This document shows, one piece after another, positions 31,423-41,884 of a DNA stretch of 64,000 nucleotides. Origin of the DNA: Mycosphaerella arachidis (Eukaryota; Ascomycota; Dothideomycetes; Mycosphaerellales; Mycosphaerellaceae). The stretch spans positions 62,001 through 126,000 of the forward strand of contig LIHB01000062.1 in NCBI GenBank assembly GCA_001297265.1, given 5' to 3'. Position numbers and translations under genes: made by a program. Below the pieces are notes generated by a model that searched no databases, was not told the DNA's origin, and saw only the letters and a program-made list of their open reading frames with translations. Every line of letters starts with the position of its first letter. Position 1 is the first letter of the stretch.

Positions 31423-32901
31423 GCTGTCGACTGCAGCTGCAGCAGCGGGGCAAGTGTTGGTCAGGTCTCCCTCCTCTCTGTGAGCTGGGTTAGGAACATC
31501 GCACAAGTCATAGAATGGCGATTGAAAGGACCATAGCACGGCGCGCGGCACATACTTATGCTGATCGGCGCGTCTGCCATGTGTACATCACCTTGGCGCC
31601 ATGTGGTGATGGTAGCTGCGGCACCCATATGCCGTCCCGAACGGCCTGCGCTAGTGGGGGCTGCATTATGTACTAGAGCGTCGATTTTGACTGGAAGACG
31701 GTCCACAGTTACTGGCGAGATCGCCTTGAACTGCCCAAGTCGACTATGTGATGATATCAGGCTCTGTGCCATTGAACCCAAGACATGAAGTCCACGCTTT
31801 CGACGTGAAGTCAATACACTGTCATAACGCTGGTACCCGAAGCTCGTCCGCTACTGTGTGCGAAGATACACTACCGACCAAATTGGGCAAGTCGATTGAC
31901 GTTTAGACTTTCGGGATCACTCATCAATGTTTCTGCGAGCCGCGCTTCAGTTTGATCACTATTCTGCATCCATAGGCATTACACAACCTCGACAGCATAC
32001 CGAGTTGCTGAGCAATCATCATGGCGGTCAGAACACCTCGAACAGCGTTTTTACGGCATGATGTAGGATCATCCAGAGCCTTCGTAGGCCTTGGTCAGCA
32101 GCCCAGGGTTTCGTGAATGTCCACTGGGCTCAGGAGCTGTGAGACTGGACATGTAAATGCCAGTCGTGACACGACGTCGAGTCCTTACATCCAACGGCGA
32201 TGCAGAGTTGGCATAGCCGTACAGATGGGGCCGCAATCTGCCCAGGAGCTGCTTGAGAGCAGCCAAGAACCATTGTGAGGTGCCCGTCATGACTTTATCC
32301 AAGGCGAGGACTGTAGTGACTAGCAAAGAAATTGGCCACAGGAGCATCGCGGACTCGCGTTCTTGGATCCGGGCTCTATGCATTGAGGCTCTCAATGGCA
32401 GGTGTCCTGAGGCGGTTTTAAAGCCATGTTTCTCTCGCGGCGATGAACGTGTTCTTGGCCCTTGGTCTCGGAGCAAGCACAAGCGATCTCCTTGCCGCTA
32501 TCCGGCGGTCTTGTCTTGCAGACACCAGGCTCTTCGACCAAAGGATGTCAAATGGAGCAGAGCGTCAGAAAAAACAAGCCGGCTCGGCTTATTCACGTCA
32601 CATGCTGAAAGCTAAACCAAACCGTATTCGACCTTAGCGAGAAACAGCTCCCACCTCGCTAACTTAGCTTCCGAGGTTCTGATCGACAGATGCAAGAGCA
32701 GCAGCAGGACGCGCGGGAAAGAGCCTCTAGCGACGTGCTGGATACCTACCTAATTCCTGCTTCTCTTCTTGCCTTGTATTATAGACCACCCTCATCGCCT
32801 TCGCAGCTTTGTATCACTTCCTGACCCTCAGCGTCCACCCCCGAGAGCTCCCACAGCGTCCCAGCGCCTACCACAACCACGTTTATTACATCCAGGACAT
32901 A
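31423..32901. other. Divergent intergenic region, 1.5 kb
   Basis: This lies between the MFS transporter (minus) and the cysteine-rich microprotein (plus). A minus-strand frame at 32069..32482 includes one hydrophobic stretch (AMLLWPISLLVTTVLAL), but it has no credible start and lies opposite an equally long plus-strand frame, so I did not call it. No repeat or RNA gene is seen. Confidence 0.5.
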
Positions 32902-33241
32902 ATGGCAGACTGCGGCTTCATTCCTCTCCCTCTGTGCATTCAGTGCGGCACGGATCAGAACCCTTGCCACGTCAAGGTCGTCGGGCCTACACTCGGATTC
33001 GCAGTCGGCATCGTCATGGCAGTAAGAATCCGCGGGCACGAGCCGGACGAATGGCATAGCTGATGGGCATAGATTGTCTGCTGGCCCGCATCAATCTTCT
33101 GCGGCTGCTGCGCAACCGAGACTGGCAAGAAGTGAGTGGAATCTGGGCTTTCTCGGAGTGACCTAGGATTGACGCGTGAACAGGATGCTGGGAGCTCCCG
33201 CAGACACATCGGGAGCGGTTGGTAATGCCATACCCTTTTGA
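32902..33241 (+). CDS. Cysteine-rich single-span membrane microprotein, 78 aa
   Basis: Three exons, 32902..33021, 33073..33131 and 33184..33241, join through introns of 51 bp (GTAAGA...CTGAT...CATAG) and 52 bp (GTGAGT...TTGAC...AACAG). The total is exactly 79 codons. The protein starts MADCGFIPLPLCIQCGTDQ and has one hydrophobic segment, VVGPTLGFAVGIVMAIVCW, broken by intron 1. A CGCC cysteine cluster follows, then a short polar tail. Eight cysteines in 78 residues and a central membrane span suggest a small tail-anchored or palmitoylated membrane protein. If intron 2 were retained, the protein would stop after 60 residues at GKK. I recognise no named family. The consistent splice phases and residue pattern make it likely to be real. 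Confidence 0.6.
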
Positions 33242-33897
33242 ACGCCCTGCGATACTCCTCGAAGCCTACGAGAAAGCGATTCGAGACACGAGCGCGGTCG
33301 GTCGCCCGCCTATACTGTTGGAACGGGACACACGATGATACAATAGATGATCTGCGGGCTTTGGTACTGGCGGGTGACGATTGATGACGGCAATCACGAG
33401 ATATCGCATGTGCAGGCAACGGGAACATTCAGAAGTGACGCTGGCAATCAATGGTGAATGGGCGTCGCAGCTTTGCGCGATGTTGCCGCTTCGAGCGACT
33501 TTAAACTTAAGGCATGTATCGACTTCACGAGCACGCCTAAAGCCGCTCCAGCTCTCACCAAACCTCTCCTCGCGCAACTCTCTCCTCGGACATAGACCAT
33601 GTAGCTTGCACTGAACACCACAAAGCCGCGACCGGCCACTGACACCTGCATGCGCTGCATCTTCTATTTGCGCCACCTCCTGCACGAGCACAAACATCGC
33701 ATTGTCACTCTTTTCAGATAGGGAAGAGGCGTGCTGAGCAGCGAGCACATGGACACCGGCCGACCACCAGCGTCAACGCCGACGCCCACACGATAGACGA
33801 ATTGGCTCACTTCACACGGGCGGAACCGCATCACACTTGGCCGCACCTCGAACACCACACACTCAGTCACGCTCCCAACCACAGCCACAAACGCCCC
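33242..33897. other. Intergenic, 0.65 kb
   Basis: This is the spacer and promoter of the next plus-strand gene. Short frames occur on both strands, none supported. Confidence 0.5.
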
Positions 33898-36175
33898 ATG
33901 ATTGAACACAGCTCATCTCCAAATGCGCAGCCACCCTTCCCTTACAATTACGGCCACTCGCCTCTCCGGCTGAGCAGCGTCCCGAGGATGGACGACAGCT
34001 TCGACGACATGGAGGAATTGGGCTTTGACCAAGTCATGGCTGAGGTGTGCATCACGATCATGACCCGGATTATGGCTGTCGCTAACGCATGATGTGTAAC
34101 AGCTTGACAACTTCTTTGGTCCGTCTCCTCTCTCTGCCTCGCCGGCAGCGCCCCATGACACCACCAACAGGCCCGTCGGCCTCAAGCGAGACTCGGATGG
34201 CGACGCGATGCTATCGGATGCGCCACCTTCTGCAGTCGAGATGCCATCGACAGAGGACATACGGGACGGCGCTCTGCGCAAGTCCGCCGAGTTCGCCGAG
34301 CTGCTCGAAAACCCATGGATGGACCACCCTCGAGAAATGGTGGAACCCGGGCCGACCACTGCGGTGCACAATGCGATCGAGGAAGACACGTCCGAGCCAT
34401 CGTCGTCAACGCAGACACCGCCGCTACCAGATTTCGGCTTGCTGATACAAGCAAAGCCTCACCCATCTAACGTGGAGCCCCACGAGCCGATCACAAATGA
34501 AGCGGAGACGTCTGCGCCGGTCGAGACATTGCAGGATCTGCCAACCACGGTCGCAGATAATCAAGGTGTTCCAGATGCCTCAACTCTAGGGCCGGACGTC
34601 GAGCAAGAGGTTCCAGCGGTGACGCCCGAGGACGAGATGGTAGATGGTACACAGGTCGAGTCAGCGGTTTCATCGGCATCGCCACCATCACCACGAAATT
34701 CCCGTAAGGATCAGCAAGCCCCCGATCTCCCGGACGAAGTGCAGGAGAGTCCGGGTGTACCTATACCGATGGAGCCGGAGCTGCCTACCACGGATGAGCG
34801 ACGTGCACCGTCTGAACTTGAGCATGAGGTCCAAGAGACTCCGCAGATTCGGCGTCCGACCGATATGGAGCCGTCTGCTCTGGAGGAGCACGCTGATCTT
34901 CCAGACCCTCAGAAAGCGGGCCCAAGCTCTGAACCACAACTGCCGACATATGTACCTTCGAACATGATGTTACAAGCAGTGTCGGAGTTTCTTCCCCAGC
35001 AGACTGCACCGCTCCCACCTTCCAGCGTTATTAAATCAGAATTGCATGCCGAGATGCGAGCGGAGGAAGATGCAGCAGATACTGCAATAAGCCCTGAGCC
35101 GGTCTCGGCTTTCAGCGATCATCTCCACAGTATCCCTGCTCAGCCTGCTGACAATGGTTCATCGTCCGACTACTCCTTGGACCAGTATGGCAACATTGTC
35201 TTCGAGGATGAAGGTTCCGACGAAGAAGCTGAGACGGACCAATCAAAGCCGAAAGAAACATCGCCAGAAGACAGCGCCATCGAGGTCGTCAAAGCGCCTC
35301 GAAAGAGAAAGGTACAGCCCAGGACACTAAAAATTGATGTCGACAAGCCACATTGGGCACAGCTCAAGAAGCCTGTGTCCAAGAAGCCGCCTCCGAGAGT
35401 CAAGAAAGTGCCTGTGCAGAATATTCTTCCATCACCATCACCGCCTCCTCCATACGGCTTCCGCTCTCCGCCGGAGTTGCCGCAGCGCAATGTGTCGACT
35501 AGAACAAGCGCCGTAGCCAATGCGGAAGCAAGATCACCACCAGGCGTTAGACCCGAGGAGACAAGCTCTTCCGAGCTATCTTCATTGAAAAGCCCATCAC
35601 CGCCAGTCGCAGGCGGTTTCCGCATGCCTAGTAGCCACACCGCTGCACCACCTCTTCTGCAATACACACGCGCACCTTCAACACGCCTTCAGGCCCAGCA
35701 GAAGCCAAAACCGCAACCAGCCAAGAAGCTCAAGCCACATCAAAACCTCCTAGCAAGCATGGTCCCTCCCGAATTCGACAACACGGGCGGGTCCTTCGCC
35801 ACACCCGCCGAGCAAGACACCGCGATCCACATGAACGGCGACGACGGCGCACAGGCCTCAAAGAAGCGCGCCCAATCCGAGGACGAAATCGTCTATGACG
35901 AGGAGGGCCGCATCGTCACAGCGCCAGTAAAAATCGCCGCAGCACCACCTCCACCAAAGCGTGCCAAGACTACTACCAAGCCTAAAGCACCGCCTAAGCC
36001 GCCTATGAACAAGGAGCTGATGAGTATTGTGAGTGCGACGGTAATGGCGGATATGCATCCGAACAGTCCGAGGAAGACGAGGAATCAGCAGAGGGAGTTG
36101 GACGCGAGTGCGCCGGATGCGAGTGCGGCGGCGAAGAAGAGACATACGAAGCAGGGGAAACTTATTGCGGGATGA
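33898..36175 (+). CDS. Large intrinsically disordered protein, 739 aa
   Basis: Exon 1 (33898..34044) begins at the ATG MIEHSSSPNAQPPFPYNYG. A 58-bp intron (GTGTGC...GCTAAC...GTAACAG) leads to exon 2 (34103..36175). The junction reads FDQVMAELDNFFGPSPLS. Almost the whole protein is Pro/Ser/Glu/Asp-rich and predicted disordered. Basic, NLS-like clusters occur (PRKRKVQPR and KKPPPRVKK at about 425-450, and KKRAQ later). A conserved-looking C-terminus includes NKELMSIVSATVMADMHPNSPRKTR and ends basic (KKRHTKQGKLIAG). A nuclear or chromatin-linked scaffold is possible, but this rests on composition only and I recognise no domain. The 3' end converges on the DUF1365 gene, with 173 bp between stops. 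Confidence 0.7.
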
Positions 36176-36348
36176 ACGAAGAGAGGATGCGAGAGATTTG
36201 ATAAAGCGGCTGATGTTCTCGTGGAACCGTGGTTGGAGGGCGCTAGTGTGAGGATCGAACAAAATAGTAGGAGTGTATAATCGAGGCCGGGCTGGAATTG
36301 AGGTTTCGTCTATGATGGTCTGTCTATACAATGGAATGGTCCGATGCA

Positions 36349-38436
36349 TCAGCCTTTTGCGAAACTCCACAAATGAACCGCATTCGCTAGGAACAGCAAC
36401 GCCGCCGTCTTCACCAGATCTGCTCTGACAAAGCTGCGCGGCCGCAGAACATCAAAAGTATCCGCACTATCCGCGAAGTACATTGCCACCACGATGAACG
36501 CAGCGCGCAGAATCAAGTCTCCCAGCGCCACGAGAGGTGGGAACCCCAAAGCCACACGTTCCGCCATGAAGAGTTTCGTCACAATCCGACGATATGCATC
36601 ATCGTCTGTGCCCGTCTGCTGCACATACCGGTCCAGTTCCGAGAAGTGGAAAGAGCGGATGTCCACAACATCATAATCTGAACTGGGCATGCTTGTATCG
36701 CTGGGATAGCTAGCAGCTGCAGGCGGGCAGCGTAGATTTCTGAGAATGTTCCATCGAAAGCTGTCTACAAGGCCTAGTCTCTTATCTTGCCCAGCTGAAG
36801 CTTGGGCGGCGTCTTTCAACGCACTGAGCAAAGCAGGTAGAGACTGCGTGCCTTCGATGGAAACCGTGCGGTTCTTGTCGTTTGTCGCGAGACATTCCCG
36901 ATCGAAAGCCTCTTTCGCATGAGCATAGTGCACAAAGCGGCTGTAGAACGCCGGGGAGAGGACTTTGAGGGTAAGTGTACTGTTATGATCTTCCTCGTAT
37001 GTGAAGCAAGGTGAGTACAGCACAATCTCTGCACCGCCGCTGTGTGCTGGTTCGTAAATGATGCGCAGTGGCTTATCGGTGTTCTCAACGGCATCTGTTA
37101 GGAACGCTCGGAAGACTTCTTCCAGAAGGGCTTCGTCGTCTGTGTAGTTTCTTCCGATACTGCCATTTGCGGTCTCTGGTCTGTACCAGACGTGCAGCTT
37201 TCGGCGGAAGAAGAGTTTTTGCGCTTCCCAGACGATTCGTGGGAAGGTGAAGAGACCGACCCACCACCAGGCTGCGATGAAGCGAGCTAGCTGGAAGGTT
37301 GAGACTGCGGTGGGGGGAATTGGGGTGCCTTGGGACCAGACTCGTGCGATGAGCTTTGGGTGGTCTTTCGATGATCGCAGTACGATAGTGTTGTCGATGG
37401 CTAGATGACCCGTTTCCTGGAATGCAATGAGGGGGTCCTTCGCTTTGAGGGAGTAGGACCCTTTCCGGCTGTTGAATGGCGAGACGTGGAAGTCTTTACT
37501 CCAGGTATCGGTGAAAGTGATCGCTTCAGAATCTGAAGGCGAGTTCTTCTCGGGCTCGCCGTCAGATTTCTTGTCTGCTTTGAGCAAGTACATCCTCCTC
37601 TCGTCGAAAGTGTTGTTGACTTCCAGGATCATGTATCTGAGGTGCGTGTCCGAGTCGTAGATGTACCAAAACGACACAGGATTGAAGCTGTAGCCCAGAA
37701 AACGCGGAGCCGTCACGAGGTATGCGAAGGCATAATCCCGATCAGTCACGCCTTGCGTATGAAGGTAACGCTTGAGCCTCTCGCCGAGCCCAACATTATC
37801 GTGACCACGATTGAGGTAATCCTTCGAGCGGATGTCGAACCACGCCGGTTTCGGGCTGTCCACAGACAGTACGCTGCCGATGCGCCCTTCAAGTCCAACA
37901 GGAATGCCGGCGAAAAGGTAAGAGTACGAAAAGGCATGTTTCTCGGGGAAGACGCGGGAGTGACTGGTCCGGCTCGTGATCAATAGGGGTGGGAGAAGTG
38001 CTTCTTCAATGCTTTGTTCCCGGACCGGCTTGGTGTGCTCGGCGGCTTGGATTCGGTGGCCACGATGAACAATCAGGCCGGCGAGAACAGCACAGCCAGC
38101 AAGGAGAGGAAACACTTGCAGGTAGACCTTGGATGTTTCATCTTTCGGGTTGAGCCATTTAGATATGTCGTTCAGGGTGTATAGGCTCCATGCTCCCGTC
38201 AGCAGCGAATAGATGCTGTGTAGGGACAACGAAAGGCGGAGATCTTGCACCCATGTGGCATCATTCAGATACGCTCGAATCGGCCAAAATGGCTGGAAGA
38301 GGACTATCCGAGCAGCAAACGTCCTGTGTGGCTCCGTGAACAGGCTCCAGAAAAGTGTTGACGTCGCCCACAAGCAGGTCAGGATTGTGGCTGTCGGAAC
38401 ATGGTTCACTTCGATGGCGACGGCATTCGTTCCCAT
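36349..38436 (-). CDS. Multi-pass membrane protein with DUF1365 domain, 695 aa
   Basis: A single exon begins at the ATG at 38436. The N-terminal 130 residues hold about three membrane segments, including TATILTCLWATSTLFWSLF and VFPLLAGCAVLAGLIV. The DUF1365 domain follows: SRTSHSRVFPEKHAFSYSY at about residue 155, then the hallmark GYSFNPVSFWYIYD and MILEVNNTFDERRMYLL, and SKDFHVSPF. Further hydrophobic segments lie near FIAAWWWVGLFTF and at the C-terminus (LGDLILRAAFIVVAMYF, AALLFLANAVHLW). In bacteria DUF1365 is a short soluble protein, often encoded beside cyclopropane-fatty-acid synthase-like and flavin enzymes; its reaction is unknown. Fungal versions are longer and membrane-flanked, as here. 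A lipid-related role is inference from the bacterial neighbourhood only. Confidence 0.85.
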   Translation of the reverse strand: MGTNAVAIEVNHVPTATILTCLWATSTLFWSLFTEPHRTFAARIVLFQPFWPIRAYLNDATWVQDLRLSLSLHSIYSLLTGAWSLYTLNDISKWLNPKDETSKVYLQVFPLLAGCAVLAGLIVHRGHRIQAAEHTKPVREQSIEEALLPPLLITSRTSHSRVFPEKHAFSYSYLFAGIPVGLEGRIGSVLSVDSPKPAWFDIRSKDYLNRGHDNVGLGERLKRYLHTQGVTDRDYAFAYLVTAPRFLGYSFNPVSFWYIYDSDTHLRYMILEVNNTFDERRMYLLKADKKSDGEPEKNSPSDSEAITFTDTWSKDFHVSPFNSRKGSYSLKAKDPLIAFQETGHLAIDNTIVLRSSKDHPKLIARVWSQGTPIPPTAVSTFQLARFIAAWWWVGLFTFPRIVWEAQKLFFRRKLHVWYRPETANGSIGRNYTDDEALLEEVFRAFLTDAVENTDKPLRIIYEPAHSGGAEIVLYSPCFTYEEDHNSTLTLKVLSPAFYSRFVHYAHAKEAFDRECLATNDKNRTVSIEGTQSLPALLSALKDAAQASAGQDKRLGLVDSFRWNILRNLRCPPAAASYPSDTSMPSSDYDVVDIRSFHFSELDRYVQQTGTDDDAYRRIVTKLFMAERVALGFPPLVALGDLILRAAFIVVAMYFADSADTFDVLRPRSFVRADLVKTAALLFLANAVHLWSFAKG

Positions 38437-39722
38437 CCTCGTGGAGGGCTCCTTTCACCACGATGGCGACGGCCAGGATTCCGTAGAAGATGATGTGGTA
38501 CACATTGTGTACTGCGAGCGATCGATCATGTTGTGAGTCGGTGAGAGTTGGTTCGCTGGTGGTGCGAATTGACGAGTTCCGTGGCGTTGCCGGAAGCCGT
38601 TCTGGAGACTTGCCGAAGCAGTTTTTGACCTCTGACCTTTGCTCTTCATTCTTACTACTCTGCTGTCCATTGAAACACGTTTGTGCTCGCCATAATCAGG
38701 ACGACAAGTTTGCGCATCTAGTCCGCATGGTTGATGGCCAGATTGTCGACTCCTGCAGGTCTCGCCGTCAGCTGATGAGACAGACAAGGCAAACTGATCA
38801 TCTCCCAGACACTGGCCACGACAAAAGTGACTCGAGATCACGACCATCGTTTGCAGCGACACGCCAGCGCAGATCAGCAGTAGCATTTATGTTGGATCAG
38901 ACGACCTCGGCTGCCGGAACACTGGCATCGCCTTGATATCGTTGTTATCGATACGGCCGTCTTTGCTCCGGTGGCAGTGAACGTCCTACTACTGACTTCC
39001 CCGTCTCACCTGCTAAGAATTCGGTGTGCTTCGGAAACCTTTTTGTCTTCGATTTCTTTTTCGAGATGAAGCTTGACTGGGAACGCCTTGCTTCTGATTC
39101 ATTGCAATCTTGGCAATAGAGGTCAGGCAGAGGTGACAACAGACACGGCATCATCGCTGAGACCATACTACGGCAGTCTTCGATGCGGCCAGGTTGATTG
39201 AAAAGAAAATTTTGGAATGTTGACCAGTCCTATTAAACAGCAGCAACGCGGCTGACACACGGATCACGTTGACTGTGTACCTGCACCACACAAGATGCAT
39301 GCTACAGCGGCATCTTCGGTGAGACGTTCTGACTTGCCCAAGCCATCAACCGCCATCGCTGCCTCGATATATCGCAGCCGCAGAGTCAAACATTCTTCGG
39401 CAAAGGTGTCTCATTTGCACTCATGGGCGCTCGTCTTGCTCGTTTCGAGCACTGCGCTGATGCTCTCCAAGGCCCCCGGGTTCCGTGCCCTTCCCAGCTA
39501 ATCTCACGATTCAAGGTTATATCGTAATAGGACGCATCCCATCCTAGCAGAGCACATTACTCCATCCTTTCCACATCTCAGGCGTTGGTCTTCTCGATGC
39601 TCCATCCTGCCACTGCTGGGCTTCACGTCACTCATCAACTGCGATCTTTTCTAGCGCCTTCCCTTCGTTTATGAATTGTTAACTTATACGTCCGATATAC
39701 TAAGTTTTAATATACAGCGGGC
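38437..39722. other. Divergent intergenic region, 1.3 kb
   Basis: This lies between the DUF1365 gene (minus) and the sedolisin gene (plus) and contains both promoters. The stretch just before the sedolisin ATG is AT-rich (around 39660-39715), as expected for a 5' leader. Short frames at 38490..38936 and 39295..39501 lack support. Confidence 0.5.
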
Positions 39723-41632
39723 ATGCGGTTACGGCATCTGCTCGCCCTAGTGGGCGCGGCTGGCGCTCTTGTCATGGAATCACTCGACGATGTGCCACAT
39801 GGCTGGAAAAGAGTCGGCTATCCATTCCCAGAGGAGAAGGTGTCCCTACGAATCGCCATGAACTCGCCGAAACAAGCCTTGTTCGAGCAGACGCTCGTAG
39901 ATATCTCTACACCAGGGCACTCAAGTTATGGCCGACACATGAAGCGCGATGAGCTCAAGCAGATGCTCCGCCCGACGTCAGAAGCGACCGCGGCCGTCAT
40001 TAGCTGGCTAAGGCAGGCGGGCGTCAGCAAAGACAGCATTGTGGACGATGGAGACTGGATCAGCTTTGTTACATGCGTTGAGGTTGCCGAGAAACTGCTT
40101 GACACAACCTTCGAGATGTACCGAGCTAGAGGAGACATCGATAAGATCAGAACCTTACGTTATGCAATTCCAACTGAACTTTTTGGGTGAGTCTGGTCAC
40201 AGCTGATCCCGAGACACAGCTAGTAGAACTGACGGGAATTAGCTACGTTGACATGATCCAACCCACCACACGCTTTGGAGGATTCAGAGAACAAGGCGAG
40301 TCGATGTACGACAGCGAGACAATGGGTCAAGCGCCCGCCTTAAAACCAAGTCTGCAGGGCGATGCGCTAAAAGCACAAGTTATACCGGTGCGGCGAAACG
40401 CTGGCCTCAACGACGATGGCACTACAACTCAGGATGGCGGCTTGTGCATAAACACAACAACTCCAGCGTGTATCCGGGAGCTCTACAGCATGCCCTCTCA
40501 TCCGGACGAGAACATCATCGACAACACCACCAGTGGCTTCATGGCGTTCACCAGCTTCCTCAACCAGGTTCCACGCTACGACGACCTGGAAGCCTTCCAT
40601 GATGAATATGCAACGTATGCCAGCGGCCTCAATTATTCTACGGAGAGCATAAACGGCGCACCAAACGACCAGAACGCAGACACGAATAACGAAGGCAACC
40701 TAGACGCGCAGTACTTGCAGGCCTTCGGTTATCCTGTGCCTATGAAATCGTACCTCACAGCCGGTCTAGCGCCAATGGTCCCAGATCTCGATCGTCCCGA
40801 CCAACCCGGGGACAATGAGCCATATCTCGACTTCCTCACCTACCTCCTAGCCCAAGCAGACCAAGACCTCCCCCACACCCTCGCAAACTCCTACGGCGAA
40901 AACGAACAAACGGTCCCCGTCCGCTACCGCAAAAAGGTCTGCGACATGTTCGGCCAACTCGCCGCCCGAGGCGTTTCCATCATCGTGTCCTCAGGCGACA
41001 CAGGCGTCTCAAGCGCTTGCCAAACCAACGACGATAAGCCTCGCCTACGCTTCGGGCCTGCATTCCCAGCATCGTGTCCCTGGGTCACAGCAGTGGGCGC
41101 CACCTACGGCTCCGAACAAGGAGAACAAGCCGCCTCATTTTCCACGGGAGGTTTCTCGGAATCCTTCCCACGCCCCTCATACCAAGACTCCGCCGTCGCC
41201 TCCTACCTCTCCGCCCTCGGCTCCCGCTGGCAAGGCCTCTACAACCCCAACGGCCGCGCAACCCCCGATGTCGCAGCGCAGGGCTACCAATTCCACTTCG
41301 TCAACGAAGGCCTCAAATCTTTAATGTCAGGCACATCAGCCGCTGCGCCCGTTTTCGCAGGGATCATCGCCTTGATCAATGCAAAACGTCTCAACGCGGG
41401 CAAAGCTCCGATGGGGTTCTTGAACCCTTGGATCTATAGTACGGGCAAGGATGCGTTGAATGATATCACTTTGGGTGGGAGTACGGGGTGTGACGGCACG
41501 AGTCATTATACGGGTGGACCCACGCCGTATATTCCTTATGCGAGTTGGAACGCGACGGAGGGGTGGGATGCGGTTACGGGGTGGGGGACGCCGGATTATC
41601 CGAGTCTGTTGAAGTTGGCGATGGAGGAATGA
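39723..41632 (+). CDS. Secreted sedolisin (MEROPS S53) serine peptidase, 617 aa
   Basis: Exons are 39723..40186 and 40243..41632, with a 56-bp intron (GTGAGT...AATTAG). A signal peptide is visible (MRLRHLLALVGAAGALV). The pro-domain (about residues 20-170, with PEEKVSLRIAM and the GHSSYGRHM block) is the Pro-kumamolisin fold. The catalytic domain has Glu305 and Asp309 in NNEGNLDAQY, Asp407 in SSGDTGV and nucleophile Ser520 in SGTSAAAP. The calcium-binding end is present (NDITLGGSTGC, GWDAVTGWGTPDY). Sedolisins work at acidic pH; fungal members are tripeptidyl-peptidases or endopeptidases secreted for protein nutrition. All key residues are intact. It faces the M28 aminopeptidase gene, 252 bp away, a plausible functional pairing for extracellular protein breakdown. 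Confidence 0.93.
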
Positions 41633-41884
41633 TAGGGAGGGAGAAGTGGGGGTTGTGGGCTTTGGAAGGGGATGTTTTGCTGGGCCCATATTGATGATGA
41701 TTTGCCTGCCAGCCATGACTTGCTGTCGTAGACATGAGAACATGCTCAAAAACGTAATGTATCAATCTCGAAGACATGCGCAAGCAACGATTTCATACGC
41801 GTTTCATTTCATTCCGTTTCTATGGCGGCGCAATACTTTCTTGGATTTCGTCACTGTCGATGTAGAACTCGCTCCAATCCACAC

